In this document: piece by piece, positions 39,476-48,750 of the stretch
How the letters are laid out: the number at the start of each line of letters is the position of its first letter
Position numbering within the stretch: the first letter of the stretch is position 1
IMG/VR virus record: IMGVR_UViG_3300037297_000275
Location: 1 to 63,970 of that record
Source of the DNA: a virus
Strand: one strand, 5' to 3'
Length of the DNA stretch: 63,970 bases
Program-made: the position numbers and the translations under genes
The notes under the pieces: model-generated
Told to the model about the DNA's origin: nothing
Seen by the model: the letters and a program-made list of their open reading frames with translations, nothing else
The model's database searches: none

Positions 39476-41893
39476 TTGAAACAGAGAATTGTCAATTTAG
39501 AATCTCTATGCAAACAACTAAAACCTTTCTTGCCTCAATATCTAGAAGAACGCGGTATAAATACGACTAAAAATTTTAAGTGTCTTAATCCAAAACACGA
39601 AGATAATAATTTCTCAATGACAGTAAAGCAACATCCGGAAGCAGCTTTTTGCTTTGGATGTGGAACTGTTTGTGATCTGTTTAAGGCTGCTTCGATATTA
39701 GAAAATAAGCCAGAGAAAGGAAGAGCTTGGGTTGAGGAAAATGTTTTATATTTTGCAAAGAAATATGGCATACAAGCAGAGCTGGCAGACCTTACTCAAG
39801 AAGAGATTTATGAATACAAAACTTATGAAGCTTATAGATTAGCAGCTAAGCTAGTTTCAGATAGATCCTTTGGTGATTATTCTCTTATTGATAAAGAAAT
39901 AGAACGTAGAAACTGGAATAAAGAAAATGTTGCTAAGTGGGGAATTGGCACGGTTAACTATAATGAATTCCGCAGACAACTGAAATCTGCAGGATTTGAA
40001 GCTAGATTCCTTGATGGTATAGATCTATCTAATCCTACTTTATTTGAAAACAATAATCTAATTTTTACTGTCTATGATGCAGAAGGGAGACCCGTTGGAT
40101 TCTCTGCAAAAAGACTTGATAGAGAAGATGGCTCTGGAAAATACATAAACACAAGACAAACAGGACTAGAATGCGCGATTTTTAGAAAAGGAGAGCGTCT
40201 CTATGGTTTTGAAATCGCAAAAGAAGCCCCTAGTCCGTTATATATTTTTGAAGGCCAAGCCAATGTAATTACCTTAAGACAACATGGATTAATGAATTGC
40301 TGTGGTATTATGGGAACAGCATTCACTGATCATCATCTTCACTTATTGAAAAGATATGGCTGTTTTAAAATAGTCCTTATGCTTGATGGAGATGGGCCAG
40401 GTAGAATTGCTACAGAAAAAATCCTAGATGAAAAATTCGCAAAAGAAAAAGATTTCAGAGTTCAAATTTGTCAATTACCAGAAGACCCAAAAGATCCAGA
40501 TGAATTTGTAAGACAAAATGGGATAGATGCTTTTATTCGTCTTAAGAAATGGACTGCCTTTGAATGGCGAATGAAGAAGTTCATAGACGAAAACGAAGAC
40601 GAACCAGACGAAGAGAAATGTAGAGAAATTGCAGATACTATGATTCCGATTATTGTGTCTGAATCAAACTATATTAGACAAGAAGAACTATCCAAACAAG
40701 TTGCAAAAATGACTGGCTATGACTTTGGCAATATTATGGCCGAAGTTAAACGACAAAGAAATGAAAAAGAAAAAGAAATCCACACTCTTAAGACAAATGC
40801 AATTGAATCTTTTGTTCAAGAAGTTAGACGAAACCCAGAGGATGCAGAGCTAAGTCTAGCTGCTTGTCAACAAGCAATCTCAGATATTAACAAAACAACA
40901 CAAGGGAAAGAAGAAATAAAATCTACCTTTGCCTCTATCATGTCTCAGAAAGAAGTAGATGATGCAAAAGATGGAAGCTTTGAAGGATTCCTTCTTAATC
41001 CTGCTACTTTAGGAGAATTAGGTCTTCGTTTGAATGGAAATTGGAGAGAAAATGCATTAGTTTACTTAGGTGGATCTTCTCAAAGTGGGAAAAGTACTTT
41101 AGCTGCGCAAATCTTATATGAAGTTGCAAACAACCCAAAGAACAATGCAATCTGTATCTATCATTCTATAGATGATGCAAAGAACAGAATTGTCTATAAA
41201 TGGGTTTGTCATGGAACTAAAGAACTGTTCCTGCATCAGAATGATGTTTCTGCTCCAGTATATTGGGAAAGACAAAAACCAGGAATTACCAAACTAAGAG
41301 ATGAAGGATATAGAAAGCTTTTAAAACTAGCGCAAGAGAATAAGCTTGTAATAAAAGATACTTCAGATGGAAGTTCTTTTGCTTATATTGAAAATATAGC
41401 AAAGTACTATAGAAATCAATTTCCAGATAAACATATTCTTCTATGTATAGATAACTTTCATAAACTTCCTGATCTAGAAGCCCTCAACGAGACAGAAAGA
41501 GTCAAAAAGATGAGCAATCATCTTAAGAGGAGTGCAGTTGCTAATCAAATGACAATTTTGGCTACTGTAGAATACAGAAAGCTACAGCCTGGAGAAGCGC
41601 CAAGTAATGCGGCAATTGCTTCTAGTAGAAGTCTAGAATATGACGCGGACGTTATTATTCATTTATATAACGAGCTTCATTTAAAAGGAGAAGAAAGAGC
41701 AGAAGTAATTCATATCGACCAAGAAGGAATTATTCAACCAAGAATTGGAGTCCGTTTTGGCAAAAATAAGATTTCTGGTTATACCGGAGCAGAATTTTTG
41801 AATCTTTATGCTGGACCAGCGCGTATGGTTTATGTTAATAAAGAAGTAGCTCTTAAGGAGCTAGAGGAGAGAAAACAACTGCTTCGGAGTTAA
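39476..41893 (+). CDS. Primase-helicase fusion (DnaG-type zinc and TOPRIM domains plus DnaB-like ATPase)
   Basis: The product is 805 residues. An N-terminal zinc finger (Cys36, His41, Cys59, Cys62) is followed by a DnaG-type core with TOPRIM motifs YIFEGQANVITL and VLMLDGDGPGR. A linker precedes a RecA-fold helicase with Walker A GSSQSGKST near residues 533-541, Walker B LLCIDNFHKL, and SSRSLEYDADVI. It primes and unwinds DNA at the fork in partnership with DnaE. The start is TTG 39476 after AAAAGGAA. The arrangement is like T7 gp4 but with DnaG/DnaB-type parts. Confidence 0.9.
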   Translation: MKQRIVNLESLCKQLKPFLPQYLEERGINTTKNFKCLNPKHEDNNFSMTVKQHPEAAFCFGCGTVCDLFKAASILENKPEKGRAWVEENVLYFAKKYGIQAELADLTQEEIYEYKTYEAYRLAAKLVSDRSFGDYSLIDKEIERRNWNKENVAKWGIGTVNYNEFRRQLKSAGFEARFLDGIDLSNPTLFENNNLIFTVYDAEGRPVGFSAKRLDREDGSGKYINTRQTGLECAIFRKGERLYGFEIAKEAPSPLYIFEGQANVITLRQHGLMNCCGIMGTAFTDHHLHLLKRYGCFKIVLMLDGDGPGRIATEKILDEKFAKEKDFRVQICQLPEDPKDPDEFVRQNGIDAFIRLKKWTAFEWRMKKFIDENEDEPDEEKCREIADTMIPIIVSESNYIRQEELSKQVAKMTGYDFGNIMAEVKRQRNEKEKEIHTLKTNAIESFVQEVRRNPEDAELSLAACQQAISDINKTTQGKEEIKSTFASIMSQKEVDDAKDGSFEGFLLNPATLGELGLRLNGNWRENALVYLGGSSQSGKSTLAAQILYEVANNPKNNAICIYHSIDDAKNRIVYKWVCHGTKELFLHQNDVSAPVYWERQKPGITKLRDEGYRKLLKLAQENKLVIKDTSDGSSFAYIENIAKYYRNQFPDKHILLCIDNFHKLPDLEALNETERVKKMSNHLKRSAVANQMTILATVEYRKLQPGEAPSNAAIASSRSLEYDADVIIHLYNELHLKGEERAEVIHIDQEGIIQPRIGVRFGKNKISGYTGAEFLNLYAGPARMVYVNKEVALKELEERKQLLRS

Positions 41894-41894
41894 C

Positions 41895-42029
41895 ATGTGG
41901 AAACCATTTTTAGAAGGATTTAAATTTATTTTAATTACTTTAAATTATACATCTTTCTTAGATGAATTTAATCACAACTTAGAAAAAATTGCAGATCTAT
42001 TAGAGGAGAAGCTTAATAAAGATGGGTAA
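41895..42029 (+). CDS. Tiny helical protein
   Basis: The product is 44 residues starting 1 nt after the helicase stop and overlapping the next start by 8 nt, as expected for a translated small gene. It has a hydrophobic start with two Trp/Phe clusters and an amphipathic helix. Function unknown. Confidence 0.45.
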   Translation: MWKPFLEGFKFILITLNYTSFLDEFNHNLEKIADLLEEKLNKDG

Positions 42030-42198
42030 ATATATTTATTATTGTATTGAATGTGGAGAAACAACTCCAAAATATCATGATCAATGTCCACATTGTTCTG
42101 CAAATTATACGTTAGATAGATTTCGGAACAAAGACTACGAAGAAGAAGAAGACGATCTTTTTAATGAATTTGAGATACTAGATAATTTTATAGAATGA
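42022..42198 (+). CDS. Small zinc-ribbon protein with acidic tail
   Basis: The product is 58 residues. CIEC (8-11) and CPHC (22-25) make a zinc ribbon, followed by a very acidic tail (YEEEEDDLF). GAGGAGAAG upstream serves it, and its end overlaps the next ATG by 4 nt. Role unknown. Confidence 0.65.
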   Translation: MGKYIYYCIECGETTPKYHDQCPHCSANYTLDRFRNKDYEEEEDDLFNEFEILDNFIE

Positions 42199-42917
42199 GA
42201 TTAACCTCAAAGGATTTTGAAATTTTTAGTTTTTGCCCATATTTATGGGCGAGCAACATAAAGAAGATTCCATTAGAAAAGGATTTTTCTTCATTTGAAA
42301 AAACCATTATTCAAACAATAAAGAAAACAGAACTAGCTTGTCTACTAAAAGATAGTGAAGTTACAAATAGAAAACTAATAAGACAATGGGACAATACTTG
42401 GTGGCCAACAGTAATAAAAAACAGAATACCTATAAAAGAAGCTCAAGATCTTTCTGTTCACGCCGCCAAAATATTTACAGACTATTGCAAATATGAAGTT
42501 ACAGATCTATTTCATCCTACTGCTGGTGTTGACATTGAAAAAGAAATACAGATTGGAAGAAGTATTGTTTCAAACCATATAAGTCTTTTAAAGATAGACT
42601 TAAATATAAAAGAAAAGAATTTAATAATTATCGAATTCGGAAAAGAGACGAAAACTTCTAAAGAACTTGCTCTTAATTTAAATCTTCTTTCTAAAATATA
42701 TTCTTTTTATAATAGTCATAAAATTATAAAATTAATATACATAGTAATTGATAGCAAAAAACAGAAGCTGTTGTCGAAAACAATTTCATATAGAAGAGAA
42801 GATTTTCAACAACTTAAAAAGACTTTAGACTTTATTGAGTCTGGAATTAGCAAAAAAGTTTCTTATATGAATTTTTATAATTGCTGGAGGTGTAACTATT
42901 GTCAAACTTTAGAATAA
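42195..42917 (+). CDS. Cas4-like protein with degenerate nuclease core
   Basis: The product is 240 residues. The N-terminal FEIFSFCPYLW with the C-terminal NCWRCNYCQ supply the four-Cys arrangement of Cas4/RecB-type iron-sulfur nucleases. The central KEKNLIIIEFGKETK stretch sits where the E-x-K should be, but Lys spacing is off, so catalysis is doubtful. The first acidic motif may be SLLKIDLNI. It is a second, divergent relative of the protein at 36918. Confidence 0.6.
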   Translation: MRLTSKDFEIFSFCPYLWASNIKKIPLEKDFSSFEKTIIQTIKKTELACLLKDSEVTNRKLIRQWDNTWWPTVIKNRIPIKEAQDLSVHAAKIFTDYCKYEVTDLFHPTAGVDIEKEIQIGRSIVSNHISLLKIDLNIKEKNLIIIEFGKETKTSKELALNLNLLSKIYSFYNSHKIIKLIYIVIDSKKQKLLSKTISYRREDFQQLKKTLDFIESGISKKVSYMNFYNCWRCNYCQTLE

Positions 42918-43210
42918 TTGACAGCAGACGGTTTCCTTTAGAATATCCGGATAAAAACCTTAATATTACAGACTATTATAGGTTTGAGCATAAAGCAACC
43001 ATATCTTTAGGAGTTAGACGATATATGGTTATTGTTGATCAGCTTACTCAAAGTATTCATTATCATGATATTACTTCTGGAACTGACCAAACAATTGAAG
43101 ACGACCAAATCTTTAACGAACTAAACCAATTTTGTGAAGAGCAAGGGCTATTGACTATGCAGATTCCAATTTTTAAAAATCCATATCCTTCTATTAAATC
43201 TACAAAATGA
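42899..43210 (+). CDS. Small protein of unknown function
   Basis: The product is 103 residues from TTG 42899, preceded by a strong GGAGGTG. It overlaps the Cas4-like gene by 19 nt and the next by 4 nt. The sequence (RYMVIVDQLTQSIHYHDITS and an acidic middle) is not one I recognise. Confidence 0.55.
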   Translation: MSNFRIIDSRRFPLEYPDKNLNITDYYRFEHKATISLGVRRYMVIVDQLTQSIHYHDITSGTDQTIEDDQIFNELNQFCEEQGLLTMQIPIFKNPYPSIKSTK

Positions 43211-44220
43211 ACTCTCAAGAAGAATATATCCTAAAGAACTATGGAAAGGTATCAACTTCCAAGTTAAGTAAGCAAACAGGCTATTCAATTGGCTCTATAT
43301 TCTATATTCTTAAACAACATAAGGTAGATCCAGAACTATATTGGTGGTCAAAAGCTGAAGTAAAAAAACTAAAAGAACTTTATCCGGATCTTTCAAATAA
43401 AAACATAGAAAAAATTCTTAATAGATCTGTAAAAGCAATTGAAACAAAAGCATCAAGTCTAGCTCTCAAGAAGGATTCTTGGTGGTCTTCTGAGGACCTT
43501 CAGAAGCTTCGTAGGCTTGCTTTCTATGGTACTAGTATAGGGAGTATAACAAAGCAGTTAAATCGCAAGAGAACGTCTATCATGGCCGCTCTCGAAAGAG
43601 AAGGATTACTTAACTGTACTTGGACTGATACTCAAAAAGAATTAGTTAAAGACTATATCTTCTCAAACAACGTTACTCTTTTTGAAGTAGCTGCTTATTT
43701 CAACAAGATTCCAGCTCAGATAAAAGAACTAATCAAGCAAGAGAAAATTCCAGCAAAGATTAAAAGGACTTCTTCTGTTGGAAATGACAAAATACTTAAA
43801 TTATTAAAAGATCTATTCCCTAATTACAAGATAGAATCTGAATATATAATTCCAAATAATTTAAGATTAGACTTTTTTATCCCAGCTCTCCAACTTGCTT
43901 TTGAGTTTGATGGAATACAACATTTTAAGTTTTCTAATTTCTTCCATAAAGATAAGAAATCTTTTGAAAAAGCAAAGGAAAGAGATAGTCAAAAGTCAAA
44001 ATATTGTCTAGAAAATAATATCTCTTTAATTAGAATAAGATATGATGAAGATTTAACTAGAGATTTATTAAAAGAAAAGATAGATAAAGAGATAAAGGAA
44101 AATAAAGTTTGTCTTGCAAAGCCAAAACCAAAAAGGAAATACAAATGGGTAACTCGCAAGATACAGAACAAAAGCCAACTACACAGTATTAATGACAAAA
44201 CAAAAACAAATTCCAATTAG
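43207..44220 (+). CDS. Multi-HTH DNA-binding protein with Vsr/restriction-like endonuclease domain
   Basis: The product is 337 residues. Three helix-turn-helix repeats occupy about 1-130 (SKQTGYSIGSIFYILKQH, NKNIEKILNRSVKAIETKA and GSITKQLNRKRTSIMAAL). Residues 200-290 form a restriction-endonuclease-fold nuclease: RLDFFIPALQLAFEFDGIQH, then RDSQKSKYCLENNISLIRIRY. This arrangement resembles free-standing phage homing-type endonucleases of the Vsr-like group, or a recombination nuclease. It lies in an operon with another nuclease, overlapping it by 29 nt. Confidence 0.75.
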   Translation: MNSQEEYILKNYGKVSTSKLSKQTGYSIGSIFYILKQHKVDPELYWWSKAEVKKLKELYPDLSNKNIEKILNRSVKAIETKASSLALKKDSWWSSEDLQKLRRLAFYGTSIGSITKQLNRKRTSIMAALEREGLLNCTWTDTQKELVKDYIFSNNVTLFEVAAYFNKIPAQIKELIKQEKIPAKIKRTSSVGNDKILKLLKDLFPNYKIESEYIIPNNLRLDFFIPALQLAFEFDGIQHFKFSNFFHKDKKSFEKAKERDSQKSKYCLENNISLIRIRYDEDLTRDLLKEKIDKEIKENKVCLAKPKPKRKYKWVTRKIQNKSQLHSINDKTKTNSN

Positions 44221-44785
44221 GTGTAGTCAGTGTAGGAAAATAATTTGCTATATTTCAGCAATTTATTCTATGAATATTCCTATTGTTTGCGTGAATTGTC
44301 ATAAAGGAGTTCCTAAAAAAAGAAAAACCATGACCTTGACAGAATCTTATACTAAGATGAAGAAAGGAATTAGAAAAGACATTCATCCTTCTTATTCTTT
44401 TAGGTCTGCGACAGAAGCAAACTTTGCAAGAATACTGAATTTTGTCAAAGCTAAATGGAAATACGAAGAGAGAGTTTTTAATTTTTACGACTATGGATAT
44501 AAGAGTACTCCTTTTGTCTATATAATGGACTTTGAGATAATAGGGAAAAACAAACTATTTCCAGCAGGATATTATGAGATAAAAGGATATATGGACGGCC
44601 AAGCCCGAAAGAAACTTCGTCGATTAAAGAAACACTATCCAAAAGAATTTAAAGAAACAACAGTAGTCCTTTATAACAAATATAAGAAAAAAGACATTGC
44701 CTTTTGTCAAAAACTTGGATATAAATATTTATTGTACGATAGTTTGACTCAACAATTTAAAGGACTTATTAAGAATTGGGAATAA
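44192..44785 (+). CDS. PD-(D/E)XK endonuclease with N-terminal zinc finger
   Basis: The product is 197 residues. CSQC and CVNC form a zinc ribbon (11-36). The nuclease core follows: FRSATEANFARILNF, KWKYEERVF, YIMDFEII (Asp) and YYEIKGY (E-x-K). This resembles T7 endonuclease I-like or other phage junction-resolving nucleases in order, though the exact family is uncertain. It probably processes branched replication intermediates. Confidence 0.75.
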   Translation: MTKQKQIPIRCSQCRKIICYISAIYSMNIPIVCVNCHKGVPKKRKTMTLTESYTKMKKGIRKDIHPSYSFRSATEANFARILNFVKAKWKYEERVFNFYDYGYKSTPFVYIMDFEIIGKNKLFPAGYYEIKGYMDGQARKKLRRLKKHYPKEFKETTVVLYNKYKKKDIAFCQKLGYKYLLYDSLTQQFKGLIKNWE

Positions 44786-45346
44786 ATGTTAATTCCATCA
44801 AAAAAAGCAGAGGTCTTAAGAGAACTAGAACCTATTCTTAGAAAAAAAGAATATCCTTTTAACAAGAAACTAAATCTTTTTTGGCGGCTTTTAAAACCAA
44901 ATCTTAGTTGGATAAAAAATTCTTTCATACACACTTATAGGCTAGAACCTGAAGAAGCTAACAGCGAGATCTATCTTTTCTGTAATAGATTGTTAAGAAA
45001 ATACAACTCAGAAAGAAGTAGTATAATTCCTTATCTATCAAAAATGACTGAGTGGGAATTTAATAATTATAAACGAGTCTTAGACAAAAAATATTCTATA
45101 GAAGATATTTTTATTAAGAAAGAAGGAGATTACAATTTAGAAGAAGAATATTACTGGTCAGAAAAAATATTATTTGAGACAAAATGGTTAAAAAACTTTT
45201 CTAAATCAGACAAATATCTGATATACTTAATTTTATCTTGTGACCAAGACATTACACAAGAAAAACTAGCAGAGGAAACTAATATAAGTAGAGAAAGTTT
45301 AAGTAAAAAACTAAAACAAATAGGAGGTATTTATGCGAATTCCTAA
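44786..45346 (+). CDS. Sigma-factor-like transcription protein
   Basis: The product is 186 residues. The N-terminal half has a region-2-like helical part (EEANSEIYLFCNRLLRKYNS, then SIIPYLSKMTEWEFNNYKR). The C-terminus ends in a clear region-4-type helix-turn-helix (DQDITQEKLAEETNISRESL). This suggests a phage-encoded sigma factor directing late or middle transcription, possibly of the minus-strand tail genes. A plain regulator is the alternative. It starts at the base after the nuclease stop. Confidence 0.6.
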   Translation: MLIPSKKAEVLRELEPILRKKEYPFNKKLNLFWRLLKPNLSWIKNSFIHTYRLEPEEANSEIYLFCNRLLRKYNSERSSIIPYLSKMTEWEFNNYKRVLDKKYSIEDIFIKKEGDYNLEEEYYWSEKILFETKWLKNFSKSDKYLIYLILSCDQDITQEKLAEETNISRESLSKKLKQIGGIYANS

Positions 45347-45899
45347 TGGATACAAACCAGAAGATATTATGAAAAATGGTATTTTCTACCGAAACCCAAG
45401 TCATCTGAAAGAAGCAGAACAAGCAGTAAACCAGCTTGATATTGTTGAGGCAATAAATGAGAGGCATCAGAAAAGAGCCCATGAGGTAATTTTATTTGAC
45501 GATCCTGATAAAATCACTTTTCCAGGAATGACAAAGATTCGAGAGATGGAAGAAGAAGATCTGCAAAAGTTTTTTCTGATGCTTCTTAAGTCTAGACCAA
45601 CTCTCTTTATGGTCCGAATTTCTCTTGGTGCTTATCCCACTCAGAAACCAGTTACTGGAGGAAAAGTTAACCAGCTTAATATAAATCGAGCAACAGAACT
45701 TCCTGTTATTGCAGAAAGACTTGCAGATCTCTTTTCAGACTCTAGAGTAAATATAACAGATCTTGTAATTACTTTTACTTCCAGTGGAATAGGGACTCCA
45801 TTTATTCAAACTCATGCTTGGGGAGTCGGATCTAAGGAAGAACGAGACACTGACGAGTATTTTGAACCTGTTATAGAATTAGAGTATATGAAAAAATAA
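45333..45899 (+). CDS. Unknown protein
   Basis: The product is 188 residues. A helical, charged N-terminal half is followed by a beta-rich half with RISLGAYPTQKPVTGG and LVITFTSSGIGTPF. AGGAGGT is 6 nt upstream. It overlaps the sigma-like gene by 14 nt and precedes the glycan island. No family recognised. Confidence 0.6.
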   Translation: MRIPNGYKPEDIMKNGIFYRNPSHLKEAEQAVNQLDIVEAINERHQKRAHEVILFDDPDKITFPGMTKIREMEEEDLQKFFLMLLKSRPTLFMVRISLGAYPTQKPVTGGKVNQLNINRATELPVIAERLADLFSDSRVNITDLVITFTSSGIGTPFIQTHAWGVGSKEERDTDEYFEPVIELEYMKK

Positions 45900-45905
45900 T
45901 AATAA

Positions 45906-47873
45906 ATGAAATCTATTAGAAATCGACATGGAATATTTTCTCCAGTTCCTGCCCGGGTAATAAATATTTCTTCTAAAAGGAAAAAACCTGTCACAAATCC
46001 TCTTCAACTAGACAAACTTCTTAAAAAAGAAACACCCTCTATCTTAATTAACCGAAGACTTGGTGGGATTGGAGATGTCTTAATGACAACTCCGTTATTA
46101 AAGAAAATCAAGAAAATACTCCCAAAATGTATTTTGACATATGCCACAGATCTCATTTACGCACAAGGTTCTCTTGCTGAAATAATTCAACACTGTCCAG
46201 TAGTAGATCAGCTAATCGCATCTAAAGAAGCGATTCCTCAAGAATATGATTATTCTGTTGATGTTACGACTACTGGCCTGATAAAAGAAAAGATTGGAGA
46301 TATCCCCCCTAATAGAATTGATTTATTTGCGGAAGCGGTTGGGCTTTCGGTAGAAGAAGACCCTGTGCCTCTTTACGTAATAACAAAAGAAGAAAAACTT
46401 TCTGCTTCAAAAGAAATTAAAGAAAAATATCTTTTAGGAGAAGAAAGGGCAGATCTCAATCTTATCGCAATTCAGACTAGAAGTAATGACGCTAGACGAA
46501 CTTGGCCATTTGAAAAAGTTAAAGAACTATATACGTTACTCTCAAACAATCCTAAAAATAGAGTTTTGTTGTTAGACTGGACAGGAACTGTTAGTAAATG
46601 GACTAATCTTCCTGAAAGAGTCTTTGGTTTTTTTGATCGAAGTATTGCTGATACTGCTGCAATTTTAGATCAATGCGATGTAGTAGTTGCTCCAGATAGT
46701 AGTATTCTTCATTTGGCGGGAGCGCTTGAAAAAAAGATAGTTACTATTTTTGGGCCTATCCCTCCTCAAAGTAGAGTAAATCATTATTCCAATGCTTCTG
46801 TTGTTCTAGCAAAACAAAGATGTCCGCATTTTCCCTGTTGGTATTCTCCAAGATGTATTAGATCGTCAAGTAAAGAAGCTCATTTGTCTTGTTTAACTAC
46901 AATTACAGCAGAACAAGTAGAAGAGGCTATTTATAAAAAATTACTAGAACCTTTAAACACACAAATAATTCAAAAACAAAATCGTTCCGACTTCAGATCA
47001 GATAAGATTATTCTTATAAGAAGAAAAACTTCTGGAATTGGTGATATTATAATGGCCTCAAATGGAATAGAGGCTGTTAAAAGAAAATATCCTAATCATC
47101 AAATTCACTTACAGGTTCAACCTTTTATAAAAGGAATTGTAGAAACAGACCCTAATGTTGAAAAAGTTTTTACAACAGAAGATTCTATTAATTACAGAAG
47201 ATATTCTCTTATATTTGATATATCTTCTCCTTGTGCGCATTATGAAAGCACAAGAGTAAGTCTAAGTAAATCTGTCGAGAAAAGTCGGGTTGAGGTTTTC
47301 GCGGAAGCTCTTGGAGTTAGAAATTTAATTACAGACCTGAAACCAAGATACTATCCTAAAGAAGAAGAATTGTTTTGGGCAGAAAAATGGAAAAAAGAAA
47401 ACATCAATACTGATAAAAAAACTCTTTTTATTGTCTTAAGCAGTGCTGAACTTTATAGAAACTGGCCAGAAACATATTATAAAACTCTAGTAGGCGGTTT
47501 AAAAGATAAATATAATATTCTTGTTAGGGGAGACTATATAAAAGGAACCCAAAACCTTAAAGATTTATCTTTTAGACAGGCAATGGCTGTTATGAAATAT
47601 TCAGATTTACTTTTCACTGTAGATACAGGACCTCTTCATATTGCTGCTTCTTACGAGATGCCTGTAATTACCCTATTTGGCCCTATTGATTATAGAGCTA
47701 GATGTAAAGGATATAAATCTGTTACTGTTGTAAAAGCAGGATTAGAATGTATTCCTTGTTGGAGAAATAGCTCAATAAAGTGTCAATATAAAAGGAGTTT
47801 GTCTCAATATTCTAGATGTTTAGAAATAATTAAACCAGAAAAAATCAAACAAATGATTTTACAAATTTTATAA
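45906..47873 (+). CDS. Double GT9 (heptosyltransferase-type) glycosyltransferase
   Basis: The product is 655 residues made of two tandem GT9 units. Unit 1 (about 35-335): INRRLGGIGDVLMTTPLL at its start, APDSSILHLAGAL and IFGPIPPQSR near its end. Unit 2 (about 360-655): IRRKTSGIGDIIMASNGI, then TVDTGPLHIAASYEMPV and LFGPIDYRA. Both end with Cys-rich HFPCWYSPRC and CIPCWRNSS segments. GT9 enzymes transfer heptose from ADP-heptose to LPS, and the related autotransporter heptosyltransferases modify protein Ser. Both active-site signatures look kept, so each unit may add a sugar. Confidence 0.88.
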   Translation: MKSIRNRHGIFSPVPARVINISSKRKKPVTNPLQLDKLLKKETPSILINRRLGGIGDVLMTTPLLKKIKKILPKCILTYATDLIYAQGSLAEIIQHCPVVDQLIASKEAIPQEYDYSVDVTTTGLIKEKIGDIPPNRIDLFAEAVGLSVEEDPVPLYVITKEEKLSASKEIKEKYLLGEERADLNLIAIQTRSNDARRTWPFEKVKELYTLLSNNPKNRVLLLDWTGTVSKWTNLPERVFGFFDRSIADTAAILDQCDVVVAPDSSILHLAGALEKKIVTIFGPIPPQSRVNHYSNASVVLAKQRCPHFPCWYSPRCIRSSSKEAHLSCLTTITAEQVEEAIYKKLLEPLNTQIIQKQNRSDFRSDKIILIRRKTSGIGDIIMASNGIEAVKRKYPNHQIHLQVQPFIKGIVETDPNVEKVFTTEDSINYRRYSLIFDISSPCAHYESTRVSLSKSVEKSRVEVFAEALGVRNLITDLKPRYYPKEEELFWAEKWKKENINTDKKTLFIVLSSAELYRNWPETYYKTLVGGLKDKYNILVRGDYIKGTQNLKDLSFRQAMAVMKYSDLLFTVDTGPLHIAASYEMPVITLFGPIDYRARCKGYKSVTVVKAGLECIPCWRNSSIKCQYKRSLSQYSRCLEIIKPEKIKQMILQIL

Positions 47874-47885
47874 AGAAAACAAATC

Positions 47886-48743
47886 ATGGCAGAAAATAAA
47901 ACTTTTATGTTGACTTTAGGAGGAGGACTTGGGGATGTTTTTTGGTATTATCTTGATGGACATAATGGATGGGATAGACTTGAAGCACTAAAAGAGAAAT
48001 ATCCCGATTCTAAAGTAAAAGTTTTTTCTTCTACTCATAATCCTCAAGTAGAAGAACTTCTTAAATACAATCCACATATTTATAAAGTTAAAGAATATGG
48101 TTGGGTTTTAGATGGAAATTCCTTATGGAGAAGACATAAAAAAAAATATACAAAAGTAAAAACATTAAAAAACTTAGAAAAAAGAAAGAACAAAGTTTAT
48201 TTATCAGATAAAGATAATGAGCAAATAAACAAAATTATTTCTAAAGGGCCTTTTATATTAATACATCCTTTTGCTGGAGAAAGACAAAGAATGTGTTTAG
48301 AGGCTAATGACTTTATTCCTATTATTGATTCCTTAATAACAAAAACAAAGTTAAATATAGTTGTGTTAGGAGGAACTTATACCCGAAAAAACAAAAATTC
48401 TTCTTACCAAATGCGCGAGTCGTTTTTGTATGAAAGAGAAGGACTTATTAATCTAGTAAATAAAACAAATGCAAGAGTAGGAGCAGTTCTAGCTTCTAAA
48501 CAACACAGTTTTGTTGGTTGCTGGTCTGCTTATTCTTGTGCTTCTTGGATTTATAATAAACCTAGTACTATTATTGTTCCTAAAAACTGGGCTAGAATCT
48601 TCAGAAAGAATAAACAAGCTGAAGGAGGAAGATGGGCCAACAAAGAGGTTAATATAGTATCTATAAATGGAGATCTTTTTCACAAAAATATTAAAGAGAT
48701 AGACTTAAGCCAAATAACAAAACAAATATTAATAAATTATTAG
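47886..48743 (+). CDS. GT9-like glycosyltransferase, divergent
   Basis: The product is 285 residues. LTLGGGLGDVFWYYL resembles the GT9 nucleotide-loop start. Mid-protein ILIHPFAGERQRM and late HSFVGCWSAYSCASWIYNKP match positions of the GT9 acceptor/donor loops, the latter in place of 'DTGPLHIA'. It is a paralog of the protein at 50867. Donor and acceptor unknown; a Lys-rich middle may bind nucleotide or lipid-linked acceptor. Confidence 0.7.
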   Translation: MAENKTFMLTLGGGLGDVFWYYLDGHNGWDRLEALKEKYPDSKVKVFSSTHNPQVEELLKYNPHIYKVKEYGWVLDGNSLWRRHKKKYTKVKTLKNLEKRKNKVYLSDKDNEQINKIISKGPFILIHPFAGERQRMCLEANDFIPIIDSLITKTKLNIVVLGGTYTRKNKNSSYQMRESFLYEREGLINLVNKTNARVGAVLASKQHSFVGCWSAYSCASWIYNKPSTIIVPKNWARIFRKNKQAEGGRWANKEVNIVSINGDLFHKNIKEIDLSQITKQILINY

Positions 48744-48750
48744 GAGAAAA

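Noticed and set aside
36918-42917. A CRISPR-Cas locus around the Cas4-like genes
   Set aside because: No repeat-spacer array and no Cas1, Cas2 or effector genes are present; Cas4-like nucleases are common in phage recombination modules.
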